Part shown: one piece after another, positions 39,394 to 48,029 of the stretch
Position numbering within the stretch: position 1 is the first letter of the stretch
Layout: every line of letters begins with the position of its first letter
From: Anaerolineales bacterium
GTDB lineage: Bacteria > Chloroflexota > Anaerolineae > Anaerolineales > Villigracilaceae
DNA: 64,000 bases
Reading direction: 5' to 3'
Assembly: GCA_030583925.1 (NCBI GenBank)
Contig: CP129482.1
Location: 1,116,001 to 1,180,000 of the forward strand
Made by a program: the position numbers and the translations under genes
The notes under the pieces: model-generated
Databases searched by the model: none
The model's input: only the letters and a program-made list of their open reading frames with translations
Told to the model about the DNA's origin: nothing

Positions 39394-40911
39394 TTAGAGT
39401 TTTAACAGCAATTTAATTTCGGACCAGATGATCGGCAGGCAGATAAGTCCGCCAATGAGCATGCCGATCAACGCGGTGATCAATGCGGAGCCGGGGATGT
39501 ACAACGCCAGCAGATACGCCGTCACGCCGCCGACAAGCGCTGCGACCAAGCCTTTGCCGACCGCACTCCACACGATGAGCGGCTCATGCATTCGCTTGCT
39601 CAGCCAGCTGAAGAGGAAGATCGATTCGACAAGCAACGCGATCTCGGCGAAAGCAATGACCGGCGCGCCGATGTGTTTGAAGAGCGTGATTCCAAAATAG
39701 CCGATGCCCACGAACACGATTAGACGAATGATGATCGCATACAATGGAAACAGCGGTTCTTTGCGCGCGTAGAACGAGCGCGCCGCGATCTCTTGAATCG
39801 AATAACCTGTCAGCGTGAGGAGGTAGGCGCGCGTCGTCCATGTGATGAGGGCGGACGTGTCATTGCCGAAGCCGAACGCGGCGCGCACGAGCGGATTGAT
39901 TCCCGCCGCCATCACTGCCGCAATCGGAATCGTGAGGGCGATTAAAACTCGAAGGGCACGCTCGACCGCCAGGCGGAAGTCATGCCACCCGTCGCGCGAA
40001 GCGAGTTCCGAAAGAGTCGGGAGCATCGCAGTGGCGATCGCCGTCCCAAGTAGAGTCTCCGGCACTTGCATGATCATCCAACCATACGCGAGCGAAGTGA
40101 CCGCGCCCTCCTGCCCGGTGAGCGAGGCGAGATAATCGCGCACGATGACGATGGATTGAATCCCGCCCATGGTGAGCAAACGCGGACCGAGCAATCTCAG
40201 CGCTTCGAGCAAACCCGTGTGACGCAGGTCAAGCGCGGGAGTCCATTTGAAGCCGAAGCGAAAAAGCGCGGGGACTTGTATGCCGAGATGCAGCGCCGCG
40301 CCGAGAATCACGCCGTACACGAGACCTTGAATGCCGAAGATCGGAACGAACATGAGCGCGCCGAAAATTTGACCGACGTTGTACATCGTTGGCGCGAGCG
40401 CGGGCAAAAGAAAATGCTGGTTGGCTTGCAGGCTTGCCATCACCAAACCGCTGATCGAAAAGATGATCGTGCTGATGAGGTTGAGCCGCATGAGTTCCGC
40501 AACCAGCGCGCGTTGCTCTGCGGTGAAGCCGGGCACGATGACATGATCCACGAGTTGTTGTGCGAAAATAAAAACGATCACGGCGACCGAAACAGTGACG
40601 AGAAAAGCAAGATTGGCGACGCGCGAGAACAAGTCCCACGCGGCTTCACGACTCTTTGTCGTGAGATATTCGCTCATCAACGGGATGAACGCCATCGCCA
40701 GCGCGCCGCCCGAGATGAGCGCGAACAAAACATCTGGCACGTTGTTGGCGGAGTTGAACACGTCGAGCAAGCCAACTTCGTCCGTGTAAATGCGCGAGAT
40801 GATGCCCACGCGCACGAAGGCGAGCACCTTGTCCAACCCAAAAAACACCGCGATCAAAATTGACGTGCGCGCGAGGAAAGATATTTTTTTTGTTTCGTCG
40901 TTAAGGGACAT
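39394..40911 (-). CDS. murJ: Lipid II flippase MurJ
   Basis: A 505-residue polytopic membrane protein of the MATE-like MurJ/MviN family, which moves the peptidoglycan precursor lipid II across the membrane. Typical segments are LDKVLAFVRVGIISRIYTDEVGLLDVFNSANNVPDVLFALISGGAL at the start, QANQHFLLPALAPTMYNVGQIFGAL, and GVILGAALHLGIQVPAL. About 14 helices are visible. Its start overlaps the lipoprotein gene by 11 bp, suggesting an SDR-lipoprotein-murJ-TPR-CopD run. Confidence 0.9.
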   Translation of the reverse strand: MSLNDETKKISFLARTSILIAVFFGLDKVLAFVRVGIISRIYTDEVGLLDVFNSANNVPDVLFALISGGALAMAFIPLMSEYLTTKSREAAWDLFSRVANLAFLVTVSVAVIVFIFAQQLVDHVIVPGFTAEQRALVAELMRLNLISTIIFSISGLVMASLQANQHFLLPALAPTMYNVGQIFGALMFVPIFGIQGLVYGVILGAALHLGIQVPALFRFGFKWTPALDLRHTGLLEALRLLGPRLLTMGGIQSIVIVRDYLASLTGQEGAVTSLAYGWMIMQVPETLLGTAIATAMLPTLSELASRDGWHDFRLAVERALRVLIALTIPIAAVMAAGINPLVRAAFGFGNDTSALITWTTRAYLLTLTGYSIQEIAARSFYARKEPLFPLYAIIIRLIVFVGIGYFGITLFKHIGAPVIAFAEIALLVESIFLFSWLSKRMHEPLIVWSAVGKGLVAALVGGVTAYLLALYIPGSALITALIGMLIGGLICLPIIWSEIKLLLKL

Positions 40912-41386
40912 AAGGAGGCAAATCCATCACCTTGAATTTTCCGTCGTTATTGCTCGCCACGTGATATTCAAATTGAGAAACGGGCGGCATCTCCGTTTCG
41001 TCTGCGCCACAGCACGGACCCAACACAAACAAACTTCCGTCAGCGTTGCTGAATTTTACCTGAAAGGTATACGTGTCGCCTTGCAACCCATCAAAGGTCG
41101 CTGCGCGAACTTTCAGGCATTGCAATCCTGCATTCTCACAAGACCAACTCCACAACGCGGCATGATCCGTCGGGTCTGCGGACGAGTTGAAGACTTGCAA
41201 TTGCTCATACTCGCCGCCGTACAGCAAATCCGCTTCGGCATATTGCTTTGCGTTCAACAGTTCGAAAAACCGAATCAAAGCTTCTTGCGCTTCGTTGGCT
41301 GTTGACGGCAAAGATGTCGGCGCAGGAGTCGCTTGCGGCGCGCAACTTGCAAGAAAGAGCGCCGCGATCAACAAAAATTGTTTCAT
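40901..41386 (-). CDS. Small lipoprotein
   Basis: A 161-residue protein. MKQFLLIAALFLASC is a lipoprotein signal with Cys15 lipidated. The mature part contains a NTF2-like pattern (EALIRFFELLNAKQYAEADLLYGGEYEQL...), plus a CxCC-type cluster in LGPCCGADE. ATG 41386 shares one base with the SDR stop (TGATG). Function unknown. Confidence 0.72.
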   Translation of the reverse strand: MKQFLLIAALFLASCAPQATPAPTSLPSTANEAQEALIRFFELLNAKQYAEADLLYGGEYEQLQVFNSSADPTDHAALWSWSCENAGLQCLKVRAATFDGLQGDTYTFQVKFSNADGSLFVLGPCCGADETEMPPVSQFEYHVASNNDGKFKVMDLPPYVP

Positions 41387-42177
41387 CAAAAAGTTCCCTG
41401 AATGATTCCGCCGTCCACGTTTAGCAAAACGCCCGTGATGTACGACGCGGCAGGCGAGACGAGGAAGACGGCGGCGTTGGCAAATTCTTCGGGACGCGCC
41501 ATCCGTTTCAGCGCAGTGGACTCCACTTGCTTACGCTTCTCTTCCTCAGGGGAGGTCTGGTTCGCCTTCGCCCGATCGTTCATCAACTCTTCGACGCGCT
41601 CGGTCACGGTCCAGCCCGGCAGAATGGAGTTTAGACGGATGCCCTCCTTGCCGAGTTCCAGCGCGAGCGTTTTGGTGAGTCCCGCCGTCGCCGCGCGGAC
41701 GCTGTTCGAGATCAGCAAATTTGGAATCGGCTGTTTGACCGAATACGAAGTGACCGTCAACACACTCGCCGAGTTGGATTTCCGCAAATGCGGCAGCGCG
41801 GCTTTGATGAGTCGCACATGACTCATCAGGCACAGGTCAATCCCTTTTTGCCATGCTGCATCGTCGAGCGAATCGATTGAACCCGATTTCGGTCCGCCCG
41901 CGTTGGTGATGAGGATGTCGAGTCCGCCGAGTGCCTCGACGGTTTGTTGAATCAATTTTTCGGGAACGTCAGCCAAGGATACATTGCCAGCGAATCCTTC
42001 TACCTGTGCACCAGTTTCCTTATTTACTTTCTTCGCTGTATCTTTGATTGTTGCTTCATCGCGCCCATTGATCGCCACGCGGCATCCTTCCTTTGCGAGC
42101 AGATGCGCGGCGGCGTAGCCCAGTCCACGGGAGGAACTGGTCACGAGGGCGCGTTTGTTTTTCAAGCCTAAATCCAT
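41386..42177 (-). CDS. Short-chain dehydrogenase/reductase
   Basis: A 263-residue classical SDR. Cofactor motif TSSSRGLGYAAAHLL at 13-27, NAG at 91-93, catalytic Ser in VTSYSVKQ near 146. The usual YxxxK is replaced: the segment reads PNLLISNSVRAATAGLTKTLALELG, with no Tyr at the expected place. GGVLNVDGG-type end (TGVLLNVDGGIIQGTF). Loss of the catalytic Tyr and Lys suggests altered or absent oxidoreductase activity, as in some FabG-like SDRs. NADP or NAD preference is unclear. Confidence 0.82.
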   Translation of the reverse strand: MDLGLKNKRALVTSSSRGLGYAAAHLLAKEGCRVAINGRDEATIKDTAKKVNKETGAQVEGFAGNVSLADVPEKLIQQTVEALGGLDILITNAGGPKSGSIDSLDDAAWQKGIDLCLMSHVRLIKAALPHLRKSNSASVLTVTSYSVKQPIPNLLISNSVRAATAGLTKTLALELGKEGIRLNSILPGWTVTERVEELMNDRAKANQTSPEEEKRKQVESTALKRMARPEEFANAAVFLVSPAASYITGVLLNVDGGIIQGTF

Positions 42178-42250
42178 TTATTCTCCGTTTCAGGTTACAG
42201 GTTTACAAGTTGACAGGTTTCAACCTTCAAACGTTCCAACCTGCCAACCT

Positions 42251-42532
42251 TCAAACGATCTCTATTTTTGAATCCCACACATCCCCATCCGACCAATTCG
42301 CATCCACCCATTTTGCCACATTCCCCAACGCGGACTGCAAGAACGCGGCGTCGTTTCCCGCCATCGCGCAGACGATGACCGCCTCGTCCCATTTGTCCTG
42401 CAAATCCATCTCGGCGACAGAGACGTTGAACTCGCGGCGCAGGCGTGAGATGAGCGGCTTGATCTGTCCGCGCTTTTGTTTGAGGGAGGCGCAGGCGGGG
42501 AGGTGGAGGTGAATGGTGAGGGTGGCGAGCAT
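42251..42532 (-). CDS. DUF503 family protein
   Basis: A 93-residue DUF503 protein (MLATLTIHLHLPACASLKQKRGQIKPLISRLRREFNVSVAEMD). The family is small and of unknown function. It begins one base after the HIT gene stop codon. A diverged copy of its first 60 bases lies at 42967-43026, on the other side of the HIT gene. Confidence 0.82.
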   Translation of the reverse strand: MLATLTIHLHLPACASLKQKRGQIKPLISRLRREFNVSVAEMDLQDKWDEAVIVCAMAGNDAAFLQSALGNVAKWVDANWSDGDVWDSKIEIV

Positions 42533-42533
42533 G

Positions 42534-42953
42534 CTATTCCATTGCTTCACGCAGTTTTTCAGCCAACGCGGCTGCATCCTCGTCACTGCATGAATCGTCC
42601 TGAGCAAGGAATTTCATCCCTTTCTCTGCATCATCTTTCCGACGAGGCACCAACCACGAGTGGAAATGCGGCGTGCCGTCAATCAGAGTGACTTGATAAA
42701 CCCGCTCCGCGCCTGTGTGCAATTTAAGCGCATGATAGATTTTTCTCATCACATTTCCAAACGAAGCGGATTCCTCGTCTGTCATTTCCGCGTAATCAAG
42801 AAAATGTCGCTTCGACTCGATGAACAAGGTTCCTAGCGGACCTAACTTTCCTGGCGCGTGGCAGACCATCCAATGCTCGTCTTCGTAGATGTATCCGCCT
42901 GGGGGAGCGGCTTGTTGTCCGTTATGTTTGCGGCAAATGAAACAGGTTTCCAT
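42534..42953 (-). CDS. HIT-family nucleotide-binding protein
   Basis: A 139-residue histidine-triad protein. METCFICRKHNGQ supplies the N-terminal Cys pair, followed by HAPGKLGPLGTLFIESKRHFLDYAEMTDEE and the triad region TPHFHSWLVPR. The canonical triad HxHxH reads HFHSW: the first two His are kept (the second is the nucleophile) and the third is Trp. GAGGAT precedes ATG 42953. The frame is open further upstream into a different small protein, but the family start and SD favour this Met. It is flanked by an intact and a truncated DUF503 sequence. Confidence 0.82.
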   Translation of the reverse strand: METCFICRKHNGQQAAPPGGYIYEDEHWMVCHAPGKLGPLGTLFIESKRHFLDYAEMTDEESASFGNVMRKIYHALKLHTGAERVYQVTLIDGTPHFHSWLVPRRKDDAEKGMKFLAQDDSCSDEDAAALAEKLREAME

Positions 42954-42966
42954 AGTTTTATCCTCA

Positions 42967-43026
42967 CTTTTGTTTGAGGGACGCGCAAGCGGGTAGGCGG
43001 AGGCGAATGGTGAGGGTGGCGAGCAT
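42967..43026 (-). pseudogene. Truncated duplicate of the DUF503 gene start
   Basis: These 60 bases match 42473-42532 (the first 20 codons of the DUF503 gene) with 5 mismatches, about 92%. On the minus strand they encode MLATLTIRLRLPACASLKQK and then run into the HIT leader. Confidence 0.85.
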
Positions 43027-43256
43027 GGTTGTGGCACGCTAATGCGATACTCCCTGCCGTCCTGCCCCTGTAGTGTCAGTGTTCTCTGTGCTTCGTCAAA
43101 ACTGACGTAGGTCCCTCTGTACTCATGTGTGTACGCCGTGCTCACTCCCACCTCTTGCCTATTGATCTCTCTCACCACTGGGCGGTTATCTAGGTAGTAC
43201 CACAAGAGCCCTGCTGTCACAATCACCACGCCGATTACAAGCAGTCGCCACTTCAT
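43026..43256 (-). CDS. Small membrane-anchored protein with overwritten 3' end
   Basis: The frame starts MKWRLLVIGVVIVTAGLLWYY, a single helix anchor, then about 55 polar residues (TYVSFDEAQRTLTLQGQDGREYRISV). It has no stop of its own: the frame continues through the DUF503 remnant and in phase into the HIT gene. The original C-terminus was probably lost when the DUF503 duplicate arrived, or the whole 240-residue fusion is made. No family recognised. Confidence 0.45.
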
Positions 43257-43309
43257 CTACGCTCTAATATAACCTATACGGGATCGAAAGCAAATGCGTG
43301 TCGTGCGCC

Positions 43310-43996
43310 TTATTGGTGCTCCGCCGCTAGTTCCCGTAAATACTTAAATTGTGCTGTCTCCTCTTCAAGAGTGGAGGCGTTCTTAAAGCTATCCGGAGGT
43401 CCGGGGCAAAACATTGTGAAATAAGATTCATCTACATCCCTACCTACCGCCAAAGTCCCATCCTGCCAACCTGTCACAAACACAGTCATAAAGGGATATC
43501 CCCCAAAATGGGGATAAGCCTGTGTCCACGTGCGACGGTCTTTTGGTGGAAAACTAATATCAAAATGAGCCAATAGATCAAATAAAACTTTATCTAATCC
43601 CATAGCCTCGTTCAACTGTGCTTGATCAGTCTCCGCCGGGTACCACTGTGATCTATCCGCCAATAGTTTGAGGCACGCCATCTGATCAGGCGTCTGCACT
43701 ATCTCCACCACCTCTCCCGCCTTGTTGGTATATTGGTACATTGGGAGCTCCACGCTCACTATCTCTCCCGCGGCGTTTTTGTAGGTCAGCACGTTGGCAG
43801 GTAGAGGCGTCGGCTCGTCGTCCCCGCTCGCGGTGGCGGTGGGGGTTATGGTTTGCGTCGTGGTTGGCGTTGGCTCCTCCGTGAATGTGGGTTGAATCGT
43901 TGCGGTAGGGAGGGGCGGTTCAGTTTGAGTGGTTTGCGCCGTACATGCGTTGGCAAAAAGCACAGCTAAAGCCAGTAAGGGGAGAATCTTTTTCAT
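43310..43996 (-). CDS. Lipoprotein of unknown function
   Basis: A 228-residue protein. MKKILPLLALAVLFANAC ends in a lipobox Cys; a long Thr/Pro spacer follows, then a globular domain of about 170 residues (VLTYKNAAGEIVSVELPMYQYTNKAGEVVEIVQ...). ATG 43996 fits the signal peptide; an upstream start adds ten residues that would spoil it. No family recognised. Confidence 0.7.
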   Translation of the reverse strand: MKKILPLLALAVLFANACTAQTTQTEPPLPTATIQPTFTEEPTPTTTQTITPTATASGDDEPTPLPANVLTYKNAAGEIVSVELPMYQYTNKAGEVVEIVQTPDQMACLKLLADRSQWYPAETDQAQLNEAMGLDKVLFDLLAHFDISFPPKDRRTWTQAYPHFGGYPFMTVFVTGWQDGTLAVGRDVDESYFTMFCPGPPDSFKNASTLEEETAQFKYLRELAAEHQ

Positions 43997-44047
43997 AACA
44001 GCCTCTCTCGATTTACGAATTACCAATTACGCCTTACAATCCCTCGC

Positions 44048-45412
44048 ATGGACATCGAAGCCCAATACAACAAAGCCCTCGATTATCTATACTCGTTCGT
44101 GGATTATAGCCTGAAACATTCCTCCGAACTTGCCAAGGCGGAGTTCAACCTTGACCGCATGTTTGCGTTGATGGAGGAGTTGGGGAATCCGCAAAACAAG
44201 TATCCGATTATTCACGTCGCCGGGACGAAGGGGAAGGGCTCGGTCTCGGCGCTTTGCGCTTCAGGTTTGAAGGTTGCAGGTTTCAAGGTTGGGCTGTATA
44301 CCTCGCCGCACTTGCTGGATTACTGTGAAAGAATCCAAATTAATGGAGAGCCAATAACACATGAGTTTTTGGTCGAGTTGGTGGAAGAGGTCAAGCCCGC
44401 CGTTGCGAAGATTCCGAAATTGACCACATTTGAAATCACGACCGCGCTTGGGTTTCTTGCGTTTGCAAAGCAAGGATGCAACGCGGCGGTGATCGAGGTC
44501 GGCTTGGGCGGTCGGCTGGATGCGACAAACATCGTCACGCCGAGGGTTTCAGTGATTACATCACTGTCGTACGATCACATGGCGGTGTTGGGAGATACGT
44601 TGGCGAAGATTGCGGGGGAGAAGGCGGGCATTATCAAGCGCGGCGTGCCTGTTGTTTCCTCTTCTCAAAAGCTCGAAGCGCTCGAAGTAATCCAGCGTGT
44701 AGCCAAACTAGTAAATTCAAATTTAGTTCTGGTGGATGAACACATAAAAATTGAACCGCTCGCTTCATCCCTCGACGGTCAATCGGTTCGCCTCGTCAAT
44801 GACCTTCAACCCCTCGGTACGACTTCGCTACTCAGGGCGGCGCCTTCAACCTTAGACCTTCAATTGCCTCTCCTCGGTTCCCACCAACTCGAAAACGCGG
44901 CGACCGCCTATGCCGCGCTCAAAGTCAGCGGACTGGAAATTTCAGATGAGGCGATTCAAAAAGGATTCGCTCAGACGCGCTGGCGCGGACGGTTTGAAAT
45001 TGCTCGGCAGAATCCGCCTGTGATTTTTGACTCGGCTCACAATCAGGATTCGTTCACCAAACTGCGCGAAACGCTCGAAGAATATTTTCCTGGCAAGATG
45101 ATTTACCTCATCTTCGGCGCGTCGGAGGATAAGAATATCCCTGGCATGTTCGAGGAGATGAAATCGAAGATCAAGCGACTCATCGTCACGCGCGCCGACC
45201 ATCCGCGGGCGCTGGAGGAGGCGCGAATCGTCGAGTTGGCGCGGCAGGCTGAAATTGAGTCCGAAGCGGCGACTCCCGTTGAGTCCGCGTTGGCGCGGGC
45301 GTTGGAGTTATCCGCAAAAGATGGTAGCATTGTCTTATCCGCTGGGAGCATGTTCGTCACGGCGGAAGTGATGGCGGCTTGGAATAAATTGATGTCATTG
45401 CGAGGGCGATAG
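44048..45412 (+). CDS. folC: Folylpolyglutamate/dihydrofolate synthase
   Basis: A 454-residue Mur-ligase-like enzyme adding glutamate to folates (or glutamate to dihydropteroate). P-loop HVAGTKGKGSVSALCASGL near 56-74, LYTSPHLLDYCERI, VIEVGLGGRLDATNIV, and the C-terminal DSAHNQDSF are the family marks. Residues about 250-272 (NDLQPLGTTSLLRAAPSTL) form an extra loop encoded by a dispersed repeat. The stop codon and the last residues (MSLRGR) come from another repeat at 45393-45478. ATG 44048 is the only plausible start. Confidence 0.92.
   Translation: MDIEAQYNKALDYLYSFVDYSLKHSSELAKAEFNLDRMFALMEELGNPQNKYPIIHVAGTKGKGSVSALCASGLKVAGFKVGLYTSPHLLDYCERIQINGEPITHEFLVELVEEVKPAVAKIPKLTTFEITTALGFLAFAKQGCNAAVIEVGLGGRLDATNIVTPRVSVITSLSYDHMAVLGDTLAKIAGEKAGIIKRGVPVVSSSQKLEALEVIQRVAKLVNSNLVLVDEHIKIEPLASSLDGQSVRLVNDLQPLGTTSLLRAAPSTLDLQLPLLGSHQLENAATAYAALKVSGLEISDEAIQKGFAQTRWRGRFEIARQNPPVIFDSAHNQDSFTKLRETLEEYFPGKMIYLIFGASEDKNIPGMFEEMKSKIKRLIVTRADHPRALEEARIVELARQAEIESEAATPVESALARALELSAKDGSIVLSAGSMFVTAEVMAAWNKLMSLRGR
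44801..44860. repeat. Dispersed repeat insertion inside folC
   Basis: The bases CCTTCAACCCCTCGGTACG then CTTCGCTACTCAGGGCGGCG resemble genome repeats of the CTACGCTCAGGGC type. They add about 20 in-frame codons where other FolC proteins have a short turn. Confidence 0.5.
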
Positions 45413-45478
45413 CCCGAAGCAATCTCCATGATACGAGGAGATTGCTTCGTCGCAACAAACGCTCCTCGCAACGACATG
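45393..45478. repeat. Dispersed inverted repeat, TCATTGCGAG type
   Basis: Begins TGTCATTGCGAGG and ends CCTCGCAACGACA, with internal GAAGCAATCTCC/GGAGATTGCTTC pairing. Same family as 796-880. It supplies the folC stop codon and separates folC from lon. Confidence 0.8.
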
Positions 45479-45486
45479 AGGCATAG

Positions 45487-47967
45487 ATGAGTCACCCCAA
45501 AGATTGGACCGAAGAAGAAAATTTTGACCTGACTCTTTCGCAGCGCACGGAGGAGTTGTATCGCATTGCGAACCGCGAACCAGACGCCGACGGCATGATC
45601 GAAGCCGCGGTGTTGCCGCTGCGCGATCTCGTTGTGTTCCCGCGCATGGTCTCGCCGATTTTCATCGGGCGCGAGTCGTCGTTGCTCGCGGTGGAGGAGG
45701 CGCAACGCAAAGGGCAGACCGTGATCGGGTTGACGCAACGCGACGCGGACATTGAAAACCCAGGCGCGCAGGATTTTCTGCCGATCGGCGTGGAGATGGC
45801 GGTGGGGCGTTTGTTGGCGATGCCAGACGGCTCGCACTCCGCGCTCGTGCAGGGACGCCGCCGCGTCGAGATCGTGGACTTCGTCCGCAGTGTGCCGTAT
45901 TTGAAGGTGCGAGCCCGCGTCATTTCGGAACCTCAAACTGCCGACCGCCAAACGAGCGCGCTCATGCGTTCGGCGCTGGACCTCTTCGATCGCTGTGTGG
46001 AGTTGGACCGCTCGATTCCCGAAGAGGCGCACTTGTTTGCGATGAACATCTCGGAGCCTGGCTGGCTGGCGGATATGCTCGCTACGTCGCTGTCGTTGAA
46101 TTACGAAGCGAAGCAAAGTTTGTTGATGTTGCTCGACGTGCGCGGACGATTGCAAGCGTTGAACAAAATTTTGGCGCAAGAAGTGGACGTGCTGGAACTC
46201 GAAGACGAAATCCACTCGAAGGTGCAAAGCGAGGTGGATAAAAGTCAGCGCGAGTTTTATTTGCGCGAGCAGATGCGACAAATTCAAAATGAATTGGGCG
46301 AAGGCGACATCTTCACGCGTGACGCGAACGATTTGAAGAAACGACTCGAAGCAGCGAATCTTCCCGACGAGGCGAAGACGGTCGCGATGAAAGAACTCGA
46401 ACGCCTCAACCAGATGCCGCCAATGGCGCCCGAAGTGGGAATCATCCGCACGTACATTGACTGGATCCTCGAACTGCCGTGGTCGAATTTCTCGCCCGAT
46501 AACCTCGACGTGAAGAACGCGGCGAAGATTCTCGAACGCGACCATTACGGGTTGAAAAAACCCAAAGAACGGATTTTGGAATACATCGCCGTCCGTTCGT
46601 TGAAGCCGAAGAAGGAACGCCAGCCGATTTTGTGCTTCGTCGGTCCGCCTGGAGTTGGCAAGACTTCGCTTGGACGTTCGATTGCCGAATCGCTTGGACG
46701 GAAATTTGTGCGCGTCTCTTTGGGCGGCGTGCGCGACGAAGCCGAGATACGCGGACATCGCCGCACGTACATTGGCGCGCTGCCTGGACGAATTATCCAA
46801 ACCATGAAGCGGGCGGGAACTTCAAATCCGTTGTTCATGCTCGATGAGATTGACAAGTTGTATTCCGATTTCCGTGGCGACCCCGCTTCGGCGATGCTCG
46901 AAGTGCTCGACCCCGAACAGAACAACACGTTCAGCGATCATTACCTCGAACTGCCGTTTGACTTGTCGAAGGTTATGTTTGTGACAACGGCGAATTCGCT
47001 GGGAAGTATTCCCTCGCCATTGCTTGACCGCATGGAAGTGATCGAGTTCCCTGGATACATCGAAGAAGAGAAACTCGAAATTGCGAACCGTTATCTCATC
47101 CCGCGTCAGGTGGAGGAGAATGGGGTGGAGGAACTCAGCCTCACTTTTGAGTCCGACGCGGTGCGGAAGATCATCCGCGAGTACACGTACGAGGCGGGAG
47201 TCCGCAATTTGGAGCGCGAGATCGGAAAGATCTGCCGCAAAGTCGCGCGCATGAAAGCGGAGGGGAAGAAGTTCGAGTCGGTCGTCAAAGCCGAATCGAT
47301 CGAGAAGTATCTCGGTCCGCAACAGGTGTTCCAGACCGAAGCCGAACGCTCGGACGAAGTTGGCGTTGTGACAAGTCTTGCGTGGACAGAGAACGGCGGC
47401 GAAATCATGCCTGTGGAGGTCGCAGTTCTCGAAGGCAAAGGCGGACTGCAAATGACTGGGCAGATGGGCGAGGTGATGCAGGAGTCGGGTCAAGCCGCGT
47501 TGACGTACATCAAATCGCGCGCGGCGGAATTGAAAATTGACTTGGAAGTGTTCGAGCGCATGGACATCCACGTGCACATGCCCGAAGGCGCAATCCCCAA
47601 AGACGGACCTTCAGCGGGAATCACGATGGCGACAGCGGTCATCTCCGCATTGACGGGGCGACCCGTGTTCAAACACGTCGGCATGACGGGCGAAATCACT
47701 CTGCGCGGGCGCATCCTGCCGATCGGCGGCGTGCGTGAGAAAGTGTTGGCGGCGCACCGCGCGGGACTTAAAACGGTCATCCTGCCAGAAAAGAACCTGA
47801 AGGATTTGGTTGATTTACCAAAAACGGCAAAATCCGAATTGAAGATCATCCCCGTCAAGCACATGGACGATGTGTTGCAGATCGCCCTAGGCAAAGACGC
47901 GGTCATCGAGCCGCCAAGACCGAAGAAGCAGAGCAAGGAAGAGCCTCAGGAAGAAAGCGAATCCTAA
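45487..47967 (+). CDS. lon: ATP-dependent protease Lon
   Basis: An 826-residue LonA. The N-terminal substrate domain starts near residue 40 (EAAVLPLRDLVVFPRMVSPIFIGRE). The AAA+ module has Walker A GPPGVGKTS near 386-394 and Walker B FMLDEIDKL near 453. The protease domain has the catalytic Ser in PKDGPSAGITMATA (about 704) and a Lys about 43 residues later in REKVLAAHRAG. It degrades misfolded and regulatory proteins in the cytoplasm. Length is typical; the C-terminus ends in a charged tail. No HrcA/CIRCE-like site is seen in the short upstream gap, which holds only a hairpin repeat. Confidence 0.96.
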   Translation: MSHPKDWTEEENFDLTLSQRTEELYRIANREPDADGMIEAAVLPLRDLVVFPRMVSPIFIGRESSLLAVEEAQRKGQTVIGLTQRDADIENPGAQDFLPIGVEMAVGRLLAMPDGSHSALVQGRRRVEIVDFVRSVPYLKVRARVISEPQTADRQTSALMRSALDLFDRCVELDRSIPEEAHLFAMNISEPGWLADMLATSLSLNYEAKQSLLMLLDVRGRLQALNKILAQEVDVLELEDEIHSKVQSEVDKSQREFYLREQMRQIQNELGEGDIFTRDANDLKKRLEAANLPDEAKTVAMKELERLNQMPPMAPEVGIIRTYIDWILELPWSNFSPDNLDVKNAAKILERDHYGLKKPKERILEYIAVRSLKPKKERQPILCFVGPPGVGKTSLGRSIAESLGRKFVRVSLGGVRDEAEIRGHRRTYIGALPGRIIQTMKRAGTSNPLFMLDEIDKLYSDFRGDPASAMLEVLDPEQNNTFSDHYLELPFDLSKVMFVTTANSLGSIPSPLLDRMEVIEFPGYIEEEKLEIANRYLIPRQVEENGVEELSLTFESDAVRKIIREYTYEAGVRNLEREIGKICRKVARMKAEGKKFESVVKAESIEKYLGPQQVFQTEAERSDEVGVVTSLAWTENGGEIMPVEVAVLEGKGGLQMTGQMGEVMQESGQAALTYIKSRAAELKIDLEVFERMDIHVHMPEGAIPKDGPSAGITMATAVISALTGRPVFKHVGMTGEITLRGRILPIGGVREKVLAAHRAGLKTVILPEKNLKDLVDLPKTAKSELKIIPVKHMDDVLQIALGKDAVIEPPRPKKQSKEEPQEESES

Positions 47968-47969
47968 AT

Positions 47970-48014
47970 TACGCAGTACGCAATACGAAATATCAAACGT
48001 ATTGTGTACTGCGT
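47970..48014. repeat. Dispersed inverted repeat, ACGCAGTACGCAATACG type
   Basis: ACGCAGTACGCAATACG pairs with CGTATTGTGTACTGCGT (one mismatch). It lies 3 bp after the lon stop and ends 16 bp before the next start. A second copy is at 54825-54865. It may also terminate lon transcription. Confidence 0.8.
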
Positions 48015-48029
48015 ATTGCGTATTTCATC

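Noticed and set aside
45103..46800. 565-residue open frame on the minus strand opposite folC/lon
   Set aside because: It lies antisense to the conserved lon and folC frames, has no recognisable domain and reflects GC-rich codon bias in the opposite strand.
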